DNA from: Bisporella sp. PMI_857
Lineage: Eukaryota; Ascomycota; Leotiomycetes; Helotiales; Helotiaceae
DNA length: 64,000 nt
Direction: 5' to 3'
Assembly (NCBI GenBank): GCA_021307315.1
Contig: JAJSPD010000007.1
Span: 868,001 to 932,000 of the forward strand
Part shown: one piece after another, positions 45,719 through 57,316 of the stretch
How the letters are laid out: every line of letters begins with the position of its first letter
Numbering within the stretch: position 1 is the first letter of the stretch
Notes under the pieces: generated by a model
Told to the model about the DNA's origin: nothing
Database searches by the model: none
Seen by the model: the letters and a program-made list of their open reading frames with translations, nothing else
Translations under genes and position numbers: made by a program

Positions 45719-48514
45719 TCAGCCTCGTTGACGTGTTGAATTGCAGACTTCGCAGAAACATTTTTTCCCCTGTCCCTTTAGGAAATTACTCCCGCAAGAG
45801 GCAGTTATTTCGCCATTATGCGGTATATCCTGAATTGCGACAAGCATTTGCCTCCACAACCCCGATATCTTCATCACGCAGAACTTTGCAGAAGGGAGAC
45901 ACGAGTGATTGACCTTCCTAACCCAATTACCCATTTCTCTTGAGTAAATCTGAGCGACAGGCTCATCGTTAAGATCGGGTCTTATAAACTCCATGGACCA
46001 GCCGTCGTGAAAAGTTTCGAGAGGTACGACTTCCCCGCGATATTCCTCCAGAATTTGACCTTTTACGTAGGTTGACCCATTCACACGAACGCCTTGCCCC
46101 TTTCCCCGTTCATTCGTGATCCGAGGTTTGTTCTCAGGTAAACATGTAGTTATACAACTGCATTTTTCTCTATTGCATAGATCGCATTGCCGATCGGAAG
46201 AGGGAACCCACATCGGGTGCTGTGGCCAGTCCCAAAGCCAACGATCTGGTTTCGGCCAGTGATATTTCTCGGGACTGTACTCATTTTCCGTTATCACAGA
46301 GAACTTTTCCATGAAGGGAGCTAGCTCTTTCACGGATAATCGAGAGATTTCGCTAGGATCCTCGCCCTCCCATTTGAACTCGGGGACTTCCGCGTCAGCC
46401 CAAATCGATGCTTGGAAGATATTCCCTGCGCGACACAGAGGCTGTACGAACTCGTTAGCTTTTAGAAGAGAGTGAAACAGCTCTATATCTTTGCCAGAGA
46501 GCTCATGACACACACGACCAGATATCTGGAGACTTTCCCCATCCTCCCGGTTCGGAGGAATCAGGCACAAGAGGCCGTCGAAGCTGCCACATACTCTTTT
46601 CCATCGCCGGCCTTCTTCAAGGTAATGATGTAATTTTTTACGGTTCGTCTTATTGTTTTCCCAGCCAAGGTCATTTATAAGGTTTGTAATGGCTACTGGA
46701 TCTGCACGCACCCGGCCATCCTTCTTTTCATCTATCACTTCCGCTAGCTTAAGCTTCGCAAAGCGGTCTAAGAACTCGGTGAGGTGTGACCTTTTGTCTA
46801 AAGCGCTAATGGCCTGTACGAGGTGCACAGCAGGAGCCTCGCCATCACTATTCTCGAAAAAAGGTTTCAGTAGATCTCTCCAGCTGCAGATCAGAGTGCA
46901 CAAGTGACGAAAAGCTTCTTTCCCACAAACGGCCTCCAGAAGACTACCTATTTGAGGCTGGACTAGTGGCGTCCTCGACTGAGGCTCGGTCAGAATGGCC
47001 TTCCTTTTCGACGGGGTAATACTCGGTTGCACTTTGTTTCGCGGCAGACGCGTCCTCTTGTTTGCTTGAACTTCGGCCCGTGGACCCCCTTCCTCATGAA
47101 GTCGTAAGTGGGCTGCCGTTATCGAATGCGTATCGCAGTGTTTCTGACAGAATTTGTAACCGTTGGGAACCGTTGGTGACGAGCCGTATAGAATGTTGAT
47201 TGCAATAGCGTAATTGGATCCCATGTTTAAGACCTGGTGAAACGCTCCTGGCTCTGTCACAATTGCTTCTCCTGGCACGCAATAGTCAAGCGAGTATGGA
47301 ATCTTCCACTCATCCAGTTTTCTCGGGGTAATAACACGGCTAAGATGGCGCAACGCCTGAGAACAATTTTCCATCTCGGAGAATTCCTGACTCATGTGAC
47401 GCTCTAGTTCTTTCTCGTAAACTGGCTCCACTACAAGCCAAAATTTGCGTTCCCCGGATCGTAACAGGTTTATTGAGCGAAACTTGGCATCCTCCCCATG
47501 CATGACTGAAAAAGACACCCCGAAGCTCAGATAGGCGTAAGTTGTTCCGATGCCGCGAAGCTTCTCGTAACCATCGACTCGTTTCAGACCCTCTCCAGGA
47601 CTAAGCTCAATATCTGGAAACAGAGGGTCTCCGATAACATAAAGCATATTTTGCGGAGCTTTCTTGAGTGTGCCCTCCCAAAATTCTTTCAGCGATCCTT
47701 GCGTCCAGGGTTTTATCTGGCTCTCAGGAAGCGGAAAGCCAGGGAATTTAATTTCTTCATTCTTTTCTTTAGTCACCTTAAGGAATCCTCGAGAATCCAA
47801 TTGGCACGAGAAGTTCGTGCAATGATCTTTCCCCGGCTGGTTAAAAGAGGCCTCTTCTACAACGAGAGGTGGTAAGTCTTGGACCGCAAGCTTAAAATAG
47901 CCTTTCCTTCTGACCCATGGATTGGATGAAAACTGAACGAACTTTGCTTCATTTAGGTTTCCGCTAATATCTTCGTAGTTGCAAGTAAATGCATTTCCTT
48001 CCTCTGACTGTGGATCAACTAATGCATTATTTAACTGAGCAGTGCAGTTGAGAGATTCGGTCGAAGTGCACCGAACAGGCAGTGGGAGGCCTTGTGGCGG
48101 AGGCTCATCTGTCTGGTCTGGACGTGCCACTACCTCAGATGCATTGGCGGCCACTGATTCTTGTTGTCTGTTTTCAGGAATTGCTTGAAGCACTTGAGTC
48201 TGATGTTGTGAGGGAGCTTCAGGTTGCAACTCTCCTTCTGGCGCAGCTTCTCCATTCGTCGCTGATGCATCGCTTAGCAAGTTGCCCCCATCTATGGATG
48301 AGCGTACGTCGAGCGACTTCTTGACACTCTTTATTTCTACTAAAATTTCATTCAAATAATACACAATTTCCTCCACCCATTCCGGTCGGCCGTCTGAGGT
48401 CTTAGTGCGAAGAGAGTGCTTACTGGTGGAAGATTTTCGGATACGGTCGAAGACGGTCGACAACCTGTCGAATCGTCTCTGAAGAGCTTCTACTTTCTCC
48501 GAGAGGTCTGCCAT
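45719..48514 (-). CDS. JmjC plus SET domain fusion protein
   Basis: An uninterrupted frame of 931 residues. The N-terminus is a short coiled coil (EKVEALQRRFDRLSTVFDRIR) and a disordered linker. A JmjC domain lies at about residues 300-450: FSVMHGEDAKFRSINLL (iron-binding His and acid near 338), GERKFWLVV (2-oxoglutarate Lys), PGAFHQVLNMGSNYAIAIN (distal His near 425). After a helical middle and Cys cluster (CDLCNREKCSC) comes a SET domain at about 800-925: GKGQGVRV, NWVRKVNHSC, and post-SET CFCEVC. The usual Tyr of the YxG motif is Cys (ITASCGSNF), so methyltransferase activity may be impaired, whereas the JmjC iron site looks complete. Expected role: combined histone or protein demethylase/reader in the nucleus. 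Such a fusion is rare in my knowledge. Confidence 0.82.
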   Translation of the reverse strand: MADLSEKVEALQRRFDRLSTVFDRIRKSSTSKHSLRTKTSDGRPEWVEEIVYYLNEILVEIKSVKKSLDVRSSIDGGNLLSDASATNGEAAPEGELQPEAPSQHQTQVLQAIPENRQQESVAANASEVVARPDQTDEPPPQGLPLPVRCTSTESLNCTAQLNNALVDPQSEEGNAFTCNYEDISGNLNEAKFVQFSSNPWVRRKGYFKLAVQDLPPLVVEEASFNQPGKDHCTNFSCQLDSRGFLKVTKEKNEEIKFPGFPLPESQIKPWTQGSLKEFWEGTLKKAPQNMLYVIGDPLFPDIELSPGEGLKRVDGYEKLRGIGTTYAYLSFGVSFSVMHGEDAKFRSINLLRSGERKFWLVVEPVYEKELERHMSQEFSEMENCSQALRHLSRVITPRKLDEWKIPYSLDYCVPGEAIVTEPGAFHQVLNMGSNYAIAINILYGSSPTVPNGYKFCQKHCDTHSITAAHLRLHEEGGPRAEVQANKRTRLPRNKVQPSITPSKRKAILTEPQSRTPLVQPQIGSLLEAVCGKEAFRHLCTLICSWRDLLKPFFENSDGEAPAVHLVQAISALDKRSHLTEFLDRFAKLKLAEVIDEKKDGRVRADPVAITNLINDLGWENNKTNRKKLHHYLEEGRRWKRVCGSFDGLLCLIPPNREDGESLQISGRVCHELSGKDIELFHSLLKANEFVQPLCRAGNIFQASIWADAEVPEFKWEGEDPSEISRLSVKELAPFMEKFSVITENEYSPEKYHWPKPDRWLWDWPQHPMWVPSSDRQCDLCNREKCSCITTCLPENKPRITNERGKGQGVRVNGSTYVKGQILEEYRGEVVPLETFHDGWSMEFIRPDLNDEPVAQIYSREMGNWVRKVNHSCLPSAKFCVMKISGLWRQMLVAIQDIPHNGEITASCGSNFLKGQGKKCFCEVCNSTRQRG

Positions 48515-49149
48515 CGTGAAATCTCAAGGAAGGTTAGAAACGAGTGCTGGATGCTGCGAAAAGAGCTTTTGTGGTCGGCTAGCGCTTCGCTTGATACGCC
48601 CGATAAGTACAGAAACGACACGAATCATGAGCACACGCTACCATCCCCATGATTTTGCAGGGGTCGCCAGTGCAGTCAACCGCCTGAGATAATGCTGGAT
48701 AGCGTGAGCTAGACGCTCAGATCTCTGGACTATCGTTTCGTCAGAAACATCAACATGCAATAATACGCTCCGGTCAATTTCCTGGGGAAGGCGCTCGTGG
48801 GTGGGAGGATGATCGCCCAGTTCCGCCTACCATCAAGTGGAGACGTTCCCCGGAACTCAACACTTGCCAAGGTATAAATAATACGGGATGATCTACGCGT
48901 TCCTCATTTATCGGTCTTGTTCGAGGCAAGATTGCACCATCATTCCGTAGACAGCCGGGGAAGGACGCTGGAACCCACTATGCGGGGTGATGCACCGGCA
49001 CTGTGGAGAATCTTTACAAGCCTGACATCACACGACAGTTGCAAGCTCTTTCCGCGCCTGGTATGGCCATCATATTTGCAATTAAAACTGGTGAAATTGA
49101 TATTAAAAATGAAATGAATTGCTTAGACTGAATGCATCGCAAGCTCACT
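48515..49149. other. Intergenic interval
   Basis: About 635 bp between two minus-strand genes. It holds the JmjC-SET promoter and the 3' end of the Ulp1 gene. No repeat seen. Confidence 0.45.
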
Positions 49150-52100
49150 CTACACATCCTTAGTGCTATTCCGAAGTCTCTTGGAACCACGACTCGGCTG
49201 CCCAATATTGTCTTCAATCACCCTTTTGCGTTTCCTGGAAAACTGGCTTGGCTGAAGCGCGCCATTTTCAATGAACGCCTGACAATCATCCACTATTTCT
49301 TTAATAACACGGTCTGGATTCACTTTATCATTCCACTTGCCGACGTCCTGGCCGTTCATTCGCCGTCTGGCGTTGCGTATGACCATTATACCACAACTCC
49401 ATCCATCATCCTGCTGAGGAGTAGGCTGGTTACCGAGTTAGCACCAAACAATATATCATCTGGCATACTTACTGCCTCAGCATACTTGAATCCTAGGTGT
49501 TTGAACTCCGCCTGTGAAAGATTAGTACTTGCTTCGAGTTGCATATTCAGACCACGTACCTCAATTACGCGTCCGACCAGTGAAGTTGTTTTTTTTCGCT
49601 GACGGATCCCAGGGCTGGCCATCGAGTCATAGTGATAGATCGTCTTCGTCTCCTCGTTGATTTCGAGCAGTGAGAAGTGGTCGGCATTGACATTCAATGG
49701 GCAAATGTATACCTGCTGGCGCTCGATGTCATTTTCAACCTCGGCCCTCCAGTCATCGATCTTCTTTCTCCAGCCCCTCAAAGGATCGGAAATCGGCATG
49801 ATCTTGCCATTTATATCTTCCTTGTGAAATGGGATGCTGAGATAGTGTTTTACGGATGGGGACTTATCGGCCATCTCCAGAGCGGCGGCAATATCCCAAT
49901 TTTTGAGCCATTCCCTGGAACGAAGCCTGTTGAACATGCCACATGAGAGTTCTACTGTACCATTTATCATGATACAGTCCTGATCGCCGACGATGGGCTT
50001 ACCGAGAACATGACCAATCTCTTCTACGACTCGATTAATAGCAGCTTCAAGGAAAAGCTGTGACACTGGTTCCTGTTAGTCGGACATAGATGTCAGTGTA
50101 TGTGTTTGCGCCATCCAAATTTTGAGCCTTACTTTTTCGAAGCCATACTCGGTTCGTAGGTGTGAGATCTCCTCGGGTGGCATGAAGGAGTGCGCTTCGA
50201 GGGAGTCAAAGAAGCTGCCCAGGTTTGGCCGCCCTTCTTTAGCTAGCAGTTCTATTTGTTCATCGAGAATAGAAAGTACTTTGATCTTTCGCGGGTCTGC
50301 TTGAAAAGATGCCGCTACCTTGTCAATATGTTCTTGCCCCGCTCTTGTGTAATTCCTAGCAATGAACGTATGGTTAGTTAATGCCATGACACATACGATA
50401 CAGGGCTGAAATAGAGGATTTACCAGATATTTTCATCGAAAAGAATTCCCAAATGTGTCTTCTGAACCAGACGGCGCAAATTTCGCCCTCTGTGGAAAAT
50501 CATGTTCAGCCAATTTCTCCTTGTGTCAAAAATCTTCTTCTCAACTTCTGCCGAATTCGTGAACGAAGGGCAACCATCGCTTTTTTTGAAGGCGAATGTT
50601 CCTGGGGGTTCCATTCCCGTAATATCATAGGCTTCCTTCATATATTTATTCAGAATAATAGTTGCTAGACGTTTCCTAGGCTTCCCGCGTTTCGTAGGCG
50701 GCGGCGCCTTCTCAGCTTCCGCAATCTCAGCGTCAAACCACTCCGATGCACCGATCCATTCTATCATGTTGAAGATAGACGATTTTTTTGAACGAGCATG
50801 ACCTGCTTCCAGCATGTTGATCCACATAGAGGCCGACCACGTTGTAGGGCCGGTTGTGGTGGAGCCCTGTCCTTCTGCAGCAAGAGTCAAGGTCACTGGA
50901 TGGCCAAGCTTTGACCATAAAACCCTGAGAATTCCTGAGTGGACATCCGTTACATTCTGCTGACACTTGCTCATTTCGTAGACGATTTGAACAGAATTGG
51001 CGACCATGTCGTCAAAAGAAGGAGATTCTTCAAGCGGGGCGAATACTGCAATAGTTTGATTTTCTTGCGCTAAGGTCAATTGTTTCTCGCTGGAGTTTTG
51101 CACTTGTGTAGCATCGTTGCCCCCCTGGTTGAGTTGCTGTTGTGTCGCCTTGAATGGCTGTAATAGAAGCGTCTCTGGGCAACCTGCACCATCCCTACCT
51201 GACAAAGATGCCGTTTCGTCATATTGGGTCAATGGCGACAGAAGAGATATTATTTCCAATGTCGTATTTGACGTAGTGGCTTCGTCGTCAGATAGAGGTG
51301 TCTCAAGTCTACTTTGTTGTCTCGGTGCTGATGAGATAGATGCAGGTGTAGTTAGCTCTTGCAGTTTTGTCTCTTCATGGAAAGAGGCGGTTAGCGTAGG
51401 TTGGTTACTGGACGTTGACTCCTTGGAACCTGGGAGTGTTATTTCCTTCTGATTTTCTGCCTCTTCTGGATGCGGTGTGCCAACGCTGTCCGCACTCTTC
51501 CCTGTCGCTTCTTTGAGTACCACCGGAAGCTCTCCGTAGATGATACCCAGATCAGTGTCGTTGCCACCACATGGTACCCTCCGTAGGGGTAGCGATGAGG
51601 CACTGCATATGGATGAGACAGAGCGGCTACGGGAGTGAGGCTGGCCCTGCACGTCTTTTTGGAAGTCGGTAGAGGTCTCTGTTCTGGAATAGTCCAATCC
51701 TAAAAGCGAGCTCTCCGTCACGATAGTTTCTGTGCTTGGATTAATAGAGGACTCATCGTGAAGCAATCGACATGTGACCTCCTCTTCTTGGGTGGTGTCA
51801 GCTCCAGTTCTGTTGGTCTTAGTTCGCAGTCTGGAGGATTTGGGAATCTGATAATTCGGGTTTGCCCCTTTTCTCTCTGACCGCCTACTAGAACCAACAC
51901 CTGGCTCATTATTGTCAACCCCCCGACCTTCTATTCCAGAATCGTCTCCAAGGCAAACGAATATCTCTTTCGCAAATTTAAGAGCAATGGACGGCGCCTT
52001 CATGCACAAATCTTGCACAAGTGCCGAAAACTATGAGGAACTATTAGCCATTTGCAAGAACAGACAATGCCCTCAACCCACCTCCGGTTGGTTCTGTAAG

Positions 52101-52282
52101 CCATTTGCAGTGTCTTCAGTTACAGCAGAGACAAACTGTTCGAATAGGGACATAGAATCACCAAACAAATTGCCAGAGCTGACATTGTCGTCTGACCAGG
52201 AGTCAAGTAACTGGTTTGGTTGCACATCCATTGTCTGAGCGGCATTTGGCCAAATTTCTGCGGATAAGTTGCTCACATCCAT
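49150..52282 (-). CDS. Ulp1-type SUMO protease, five exons
   Basis: Exons are 52282-52082, 52030-50424, 50355-50133, 50057-49473 and 49410-49150. Introns are 51, 68, 75 and 62 bp with GT-AG borders and CTAAC/CTAAT branch sites, all in phase, giving 958 residues. The N-terminal 380 residues are disordered, and a helical region follows. The C-terminal catalytic domain has the His in NADHFSLLEI (about 802), Asp in YHYDSMAS (about 821), and Cys in DDGWSCGIMV (about 878), the last only after splicing exon 4 to 5. The C-tail is basic (SRKRKRVIE, RGSKRLRN). Expected role: removal of SUMO or a similar modifier in the nucleus. Ulp1-like genes also occur in fungal DNA transposons. Here it is arranged in tandem with the JmjC-SET gene. 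Confidence 0.82.
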
Positions 52283-52734
52283 TGTTTATCTTCCGAATAA
52301 AAATATAACAGTGCCAGAAGTGTAGAGTGTCGGTAGGACATGGTCACTGGGGACTGTCTGGAGTTAAGTACTCAGGCCCTTTGTTGGTGTGCGTGGGAAT
52401 GCTGCACTGCCTTGTTTTTGGCTGGGTCCTAGACATGTGTCATAGCCTAGAGAAGCATGGGGTCTCCGGTATGATAGCTTGCTGCTGGTGGACGAGGTCT
52501 GTCCAATCGCTGTACCCTTTCATCCCCCTTCTGATAGACGCTCTCAATATGGCAAGAACACAGGATGCCTGGCTTTCCCGCCAAGATAGACTTTGGGTGC
52601 TACCATTCGTTCGCTTTTGTCGAAACCAGAGGGTATATGTGCTGGTTGTAGTCGGTAGTATCGCCGGTCGAATCAGCAGAGGATACGAAACACCATGTTG
52701 AGGATCTCGACCCGCTTGAGAAGGGTTTTAAACA

Positions 52735-52830
52735 TGAAGGCGCTGATAAGCCCAAGCCTCGAATACGAGGAGCATTTCAATTTCCCAGGCAACCGAAATG
52801 CACAACAAGAGCATTTTCGGCTGATTCTGT
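52735..52830 (+). repeat. Fragment of dispersed repeat
   Basis: Contains gcatttcaatttcccaggcaaccgaaa, also found near 16090 and 18320. A single truncated copy. Confidence 0.5.
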
Positions 52831-53332
52831 AGTCGTGATGTTTCACAGTTTTGGGTCCGTCCTCCTTCCGCTGAAGACTGCGGCGGTCAGGGAGGTAGAA
52901 AGGACGAAGAACTAGCAAGAGAAGAAGGCCCGCAGAGAAATAACAGAATAGCTTCACGAGGCCTGATCCTTAGATTGTAGTGTAGTGATGAACGAACATT
53001 ACTGGATCCAATAGGCACAGCCTATTGACATAGGAGGGTACACACCAACCGGTGGCCCCAAATCTAAGCCCCGCACCTCAGCTGTGGGTGCCAGTCCAAC
53101 TTGGTCATATGCCGATGCTTCAGACTTGGTATCCAGCACAAATTGGTTACAACTTCCGCCACTGGAACTTAACCTGTGGTGCCTAAACGGTGGTAACTTC
53201 ACCCCCACAAAGCACTCAACCTTCCTGCCTCATATTTTAAGAGGGATATCAAATCCGCCTTCAATATTGCTTAAGACCGAACCTTTATCCTGTGCTCGAA
53301 GCGCTGGTATATTTCAGTCAAGCATCTTCAAC

Positions 53333-53726
53333 ATGGAGTGGTACAGTCACGGATATACGAGTAGCGATAGTGGCTCATTAACTGTGATGAACAACAACAT
53401 TCTCACAGAAATATACTCACCTAATACTGCTGAATATAAAAGAAAGGTAAGCTAGATTCGCAATGTCCCGAGCAAAAATAAATAATCTGGGCTAGCAATT
53501 TTGGAATTTCAGGTGGGAAGTGCAGAGATCCTCCACACTCTCCGAACGAGCACAACAAGAAATATCTTCCCGACTTACAACACTACGTCATATGACCAAG
53601 TTTGATGCTTCAGCCATTCGAGAGACAAGGGTACGACGTGTGGTGAAAGAGCTGATAGAGCAGAGCTGTGCATTAAGATGCGATAGACGCCGGCTTCAAA
53701 AGCGATCGAAGCAACTGCTCAGATGA
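53333..53726 (+). CDS. Small hypothetical basic protein, two exons
   Basis: Exon 1 is 53333-53446 and exon 2 is 53526-53726. A 79-bp intron (GTAAGC to TGCAG) restores phase 0. The closer TTTCAG acceptor would give a different frame. The product is 104 residues: a Ser/Asn-rich start (MEWYSHGYTSSDSGS) and a basic helical C-terminus (LSERAQQEISSRLTTLRHM, VRRVVKELIEQSCALRCDRR). No family recognised. The frame is open upstream to 53084 without an ATG, so a 5' exon may be missing. Confidence 0.45.
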
Positions 53727-55663
53727 CTCGATGGAACTATTCAGGCATACCGTCGGCATAGGCGTGATGTAGAATGCTGAGGATGCGTATAGATGTACCC
53801 TGCTAGTTCAGAGGCTTTCTCAGCAGCAATTCCTTTGAATTGCAACGTCTTTGAGGTATCATATAATTTAATTAACAGTGAATCTCCAAACGTTTTCAAT
53901 AGTGAAGCGTGTCTGTCAAAATCAAAATTATTTTTGATGAATTATGGTGGTTGAACTTAATCAATTCTGATAGAATACATCACAACTTAACGAGTTCTCG
54001 CTTAAGGGAAAAAAGGGGCGGAAGTCACGTGCAACAAATACGGATCGGCGTTCATTCTTAGATCAGCATCTGACGAAAATTCAGTAGATGAGTCGCTCAA
54101 GCTTATTTCAGCTGAATCCTGAACAGGTATGGCCCAGCTTCTCGAGGCTTCTCGGATATGAAACATTCCCTTGGGCGAACGAGGTGGGGTTGTCCCATGC
54201 TCAAGAATCCTGTATGCTTGATGCTACGGTGCATGATGCTAGGCATCTGGTTCACCTGATATTTGTGCTGCCATTCGCTCTTTCCTATAGTGACCAAGAG
54301 GCAGAAGTGTTTGGTATCATCTATGATTATGCCAATTGAATAAACTTAGCCACTAAACACCCTATCGTTGTAGAATAGCATGGATGTGTCTGACCAGATG
54401 GATAGTATTTGAGATGCGGGATGATTAGTATGGTTCATGGATGCGAGCGAGGATACTAGATCCCAGAAACATTTCAACCATCTAGAGGGCTGAAAAGCAC
54501 AGCGGAGACTTGCTAGTTCGGCTTCTCGTGACTGGGCTCAAAAGGAGGCAGGCTGACACTCCGGTAGCCGAGGGTTCTAACGCTAAATGATTCCCAGTTT
54601 CCAAAATATCCCATTTTGTGAAATGAAAAGAGCATAGAATGCCCTCCCCAAGTACCCCTCCTTCAGGAAACTTCTCGGCAGGCTTCTCACTGGCGGTAAG
54701 CCCAACCATAGCTCTACTTAAAAAAAGCTCTGATGAAGCAGTTTCTTGTACAGATGGTCATCTGCACAAGCCATGCGGGTAGAACTTAATCCGCTCATCA
54801 CACACTAGCGCAAATCAAAGTATAAAGCACATTGCAACTGTTGTGTAATATTTGGCACAAAGTATGGTCTCATGGATACGTCCTTCCGCAATATGCCATC
54901 TAGCCAGGCGGCTGTGTGGCAACCCCTCGATTGACCAGCTCATATCCACATAAGCACCATATCAAGGCAGAGATTTGCTCCTACAGTCACCAAGAGAGTA
55001 AAATTGTTATGATGCAGCTGCGGGTAGCGGTCGCTCGTATTTCGACCCAATGCAACACGATCCAGCGATCACCAAGAAAAGGTTAAGCGGAAATAAAGGA
55101 TGTCAGCTTCAAAGTCCTTGTGCAGCGGAGCTTTTTCAGCAGCGGCGAATGGCGCCTTATGAGCCTGTGGATTCGCTGGTCCATTATGGGGAACAGCAGA
55201 TCACAACACTGTAGGGCAGCGTATTGCTGTTAGAAGCACCAGAAAAGGATAAGGTCAAGAACCAGTTCATTTGAGCGCCAGCGCCTGCAACAGAATTTGT
55301 AGTGCTTTGTGTGAATAGGATATCATGGAACAAGTTCCGAGATATTACTAGACCGTGTAGACTGCGAGAGAATCACGCATGATTTGGTGGATGTTTTTGT
55401 CACAGGTGATTAAGCACTATCATTCGATAATACTTGGAAGCACCTTAGCTGATGGGTCACTGTTAATACATAGAAATCTACTTGCTGCGCCTCAATCTTG
55501 AAAATACATATTGCCCGTTGCCCCGCCTTCCAACCTCATTCTTTACTGCCCATCCCTTAACGAGCCCTACTTCCATACTTCCCTACTTTACACTTACCGC
55601 AGATACAATAGCTCTTGATCATCATCAAACCTGGAGCTGGTACCCTCGTATACCTAGCGCGCA
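53727..55663. other. Gene-poor interval
   Basis: Almost 2 kb without a supported gene. A short frame with ATG at 54088 (83 residues) is open on both strands and not convincing. No LTR, TIR or RNA gene recognised. Confidence 0.45.
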
Positions 55664-56255
55664 ATGGCTGCCCATAACAGAAAAATCATTTTCCACACGA
55701 ATTGGCCAGAATACCTCCACAAATTGATACCGAAAAAGTACCATACAAATAGCGAACCTATGGAGCCCAAATGCAAGCTTTATACTACGAGACAGAAGTC
55801 TCTTCAAGTCAATTCGATCCACCAGAGGGTCGTCTTCGATGTTGACGTTCTCGATAAACTCTCTTGGCTTTGGCCTATTGTTGTACCAACAAAGACCCTC
55901 AAAGGTTTGGATAGAATTCAAGATCTGTGATCGTACTGGCACTTGGAAACTTGCAAACGCTCTTCTGGTCGATCCTTCTGATCCATCAGAGGTGAAGCGA
56001 ATAGCGATAAAGTACATGAGAAAGGGGGAGCGCATGCACATATTCGACACAAACCTCCGTAAGCTAACTTCTCAAACCTGTTTGAAGACGCTACAGCAGA
56101 TGGCACAAACACTATACTTTTGATTCCGGAACGGGAGATTGACACCGACAATCTTTTAAGTTCTGTGTGTGGGAAACGCTCTGATTTACAGACGAATTTG
56201 GAAGCGGACCCATCTATTCCAGAGCCCAATGCAGAGGGGTTTTGCGCGATTCAAG
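55664..56255 (+). pseudogene. Orphan-domain pseudogene with two compensating frameshifts
   Basis: Starts with ATG at 55664 (MAAHNRKIIFHTNWPEYLH). The reading then moves to a second frame near 55903 (an extra G: TKTLK then VWIEFKICDRTGTWKL) and to a third near 56082 (a lost T: LTSQTC then ATADGTNTILLIPE). It ends at a GTGAGT donor. The middle, LVDPSDPSEVKRIAIKYMRKG and FDTNLRKL, resembles a C-terminal module I recall from fungal orphan and DUF3723-class proteins. That recollection needs a search. Both frameshifts are single-base, so sequencing error is an alternative. Confidence 0.5.
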
Positions 56256-57316
56256 GTGAGTCCTATTGTGGATAAAGATCACCACTAGTTTCGGTTGTGT
56301 ATATGCAGTCACTTTTCTTGTGCAATAGAAGATTACCATAGAACGAATGTTAATTGTTTCTTGCCATACATTGCATGGATGAACAGTCACTAAACAAAAT
56401 TATCTGCCATCCAGCCAACTGGGAAGCCGACGTGAAATGCCGCAGTCCGTAGCCAACTCAGTTTGTTCCATCAGCCTTTACAAAGCAACAGCTTCCTAAG
56501 CCCGTCCCTTTGGCATAATTCCACCTTGAAATCTGTCCTACCTGCCACGTCTATATATGATCTTTCTCTCCAGTTGTGGTTGATCTCGGTACAAATTGTA
56601 ACATGAGAGAAAGGTCAAACCTTGGCGATGGTCCGCAGAGCCGCCATGCCAGGAGTTGTTATAGTGGTCAGTGACAATGCTAGCCGCCCAACCCAACGAA
56701 AGCTGGCTTCCAATAGGCCGGATGGGAGCCAATAGCAAATCCCGGTACGGGGCCAAAAGGATCCTTGGTTTTGAGAATGAGTAAAAAGTTTCATTGGATT
56801 AAAATGATTTGCACTGCCCCCCAGTACAGAGTAATTTTAGATATGACGAGTGTGCAAATGCAAGGTGGGCTGCATTGTGAGGTCATCACGCTTGGAACCG
56901 AAATTGGGACCCTCGTTCATCGCTTGTCATCCAGCTGCTTGTGCTACCGTCCAAGCCACTCCCGTCGTCCAACCGCCACTCATATCGTCTTCCTCATGTC
57001 CTCCCGTCGCCACACATGGCTTCTACCCTTGAGTCGGACATCACTTTTGACATGGCTAAAGATATTGTTAAACAGGATCACGAATTTCTGATCTTCGAGA
57101 TATGTATTCAGCCATTATATGTGGCACAAGCCAGTATGGACATCAACAGATGAAAATAGAAAACAAAAACTCATAGGTACAACCAAACCTTTCCGACGCG
57201 TTTCCACATTCAATCTGCGCACACTGAAGTCAGCTTCAAACTCCTACGCGCATCAATGACCGGACTCTTCAACGCACTTGCTAAACCAACTAGAAATGCA
57301 AATGCGCATCGTCAAA
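56256..57316. other. Gene-poor interval
   Basis: About 1 kb. Overlapping short plus-strand frames near 56765-57150 have no domain. One begins MASTLESDITFDMAKDIVK near 57017 and might be an exon, but I could not find a matching partner. Confidence 0.35.

Noticed and set aside
52327..52701. Plus-strand open frame of 124 residues upstream of the Ulp1 gene
   Set aside because: No ATG-context or domain support. It lies in the divergent promoter region and overlaps repeat sequence.
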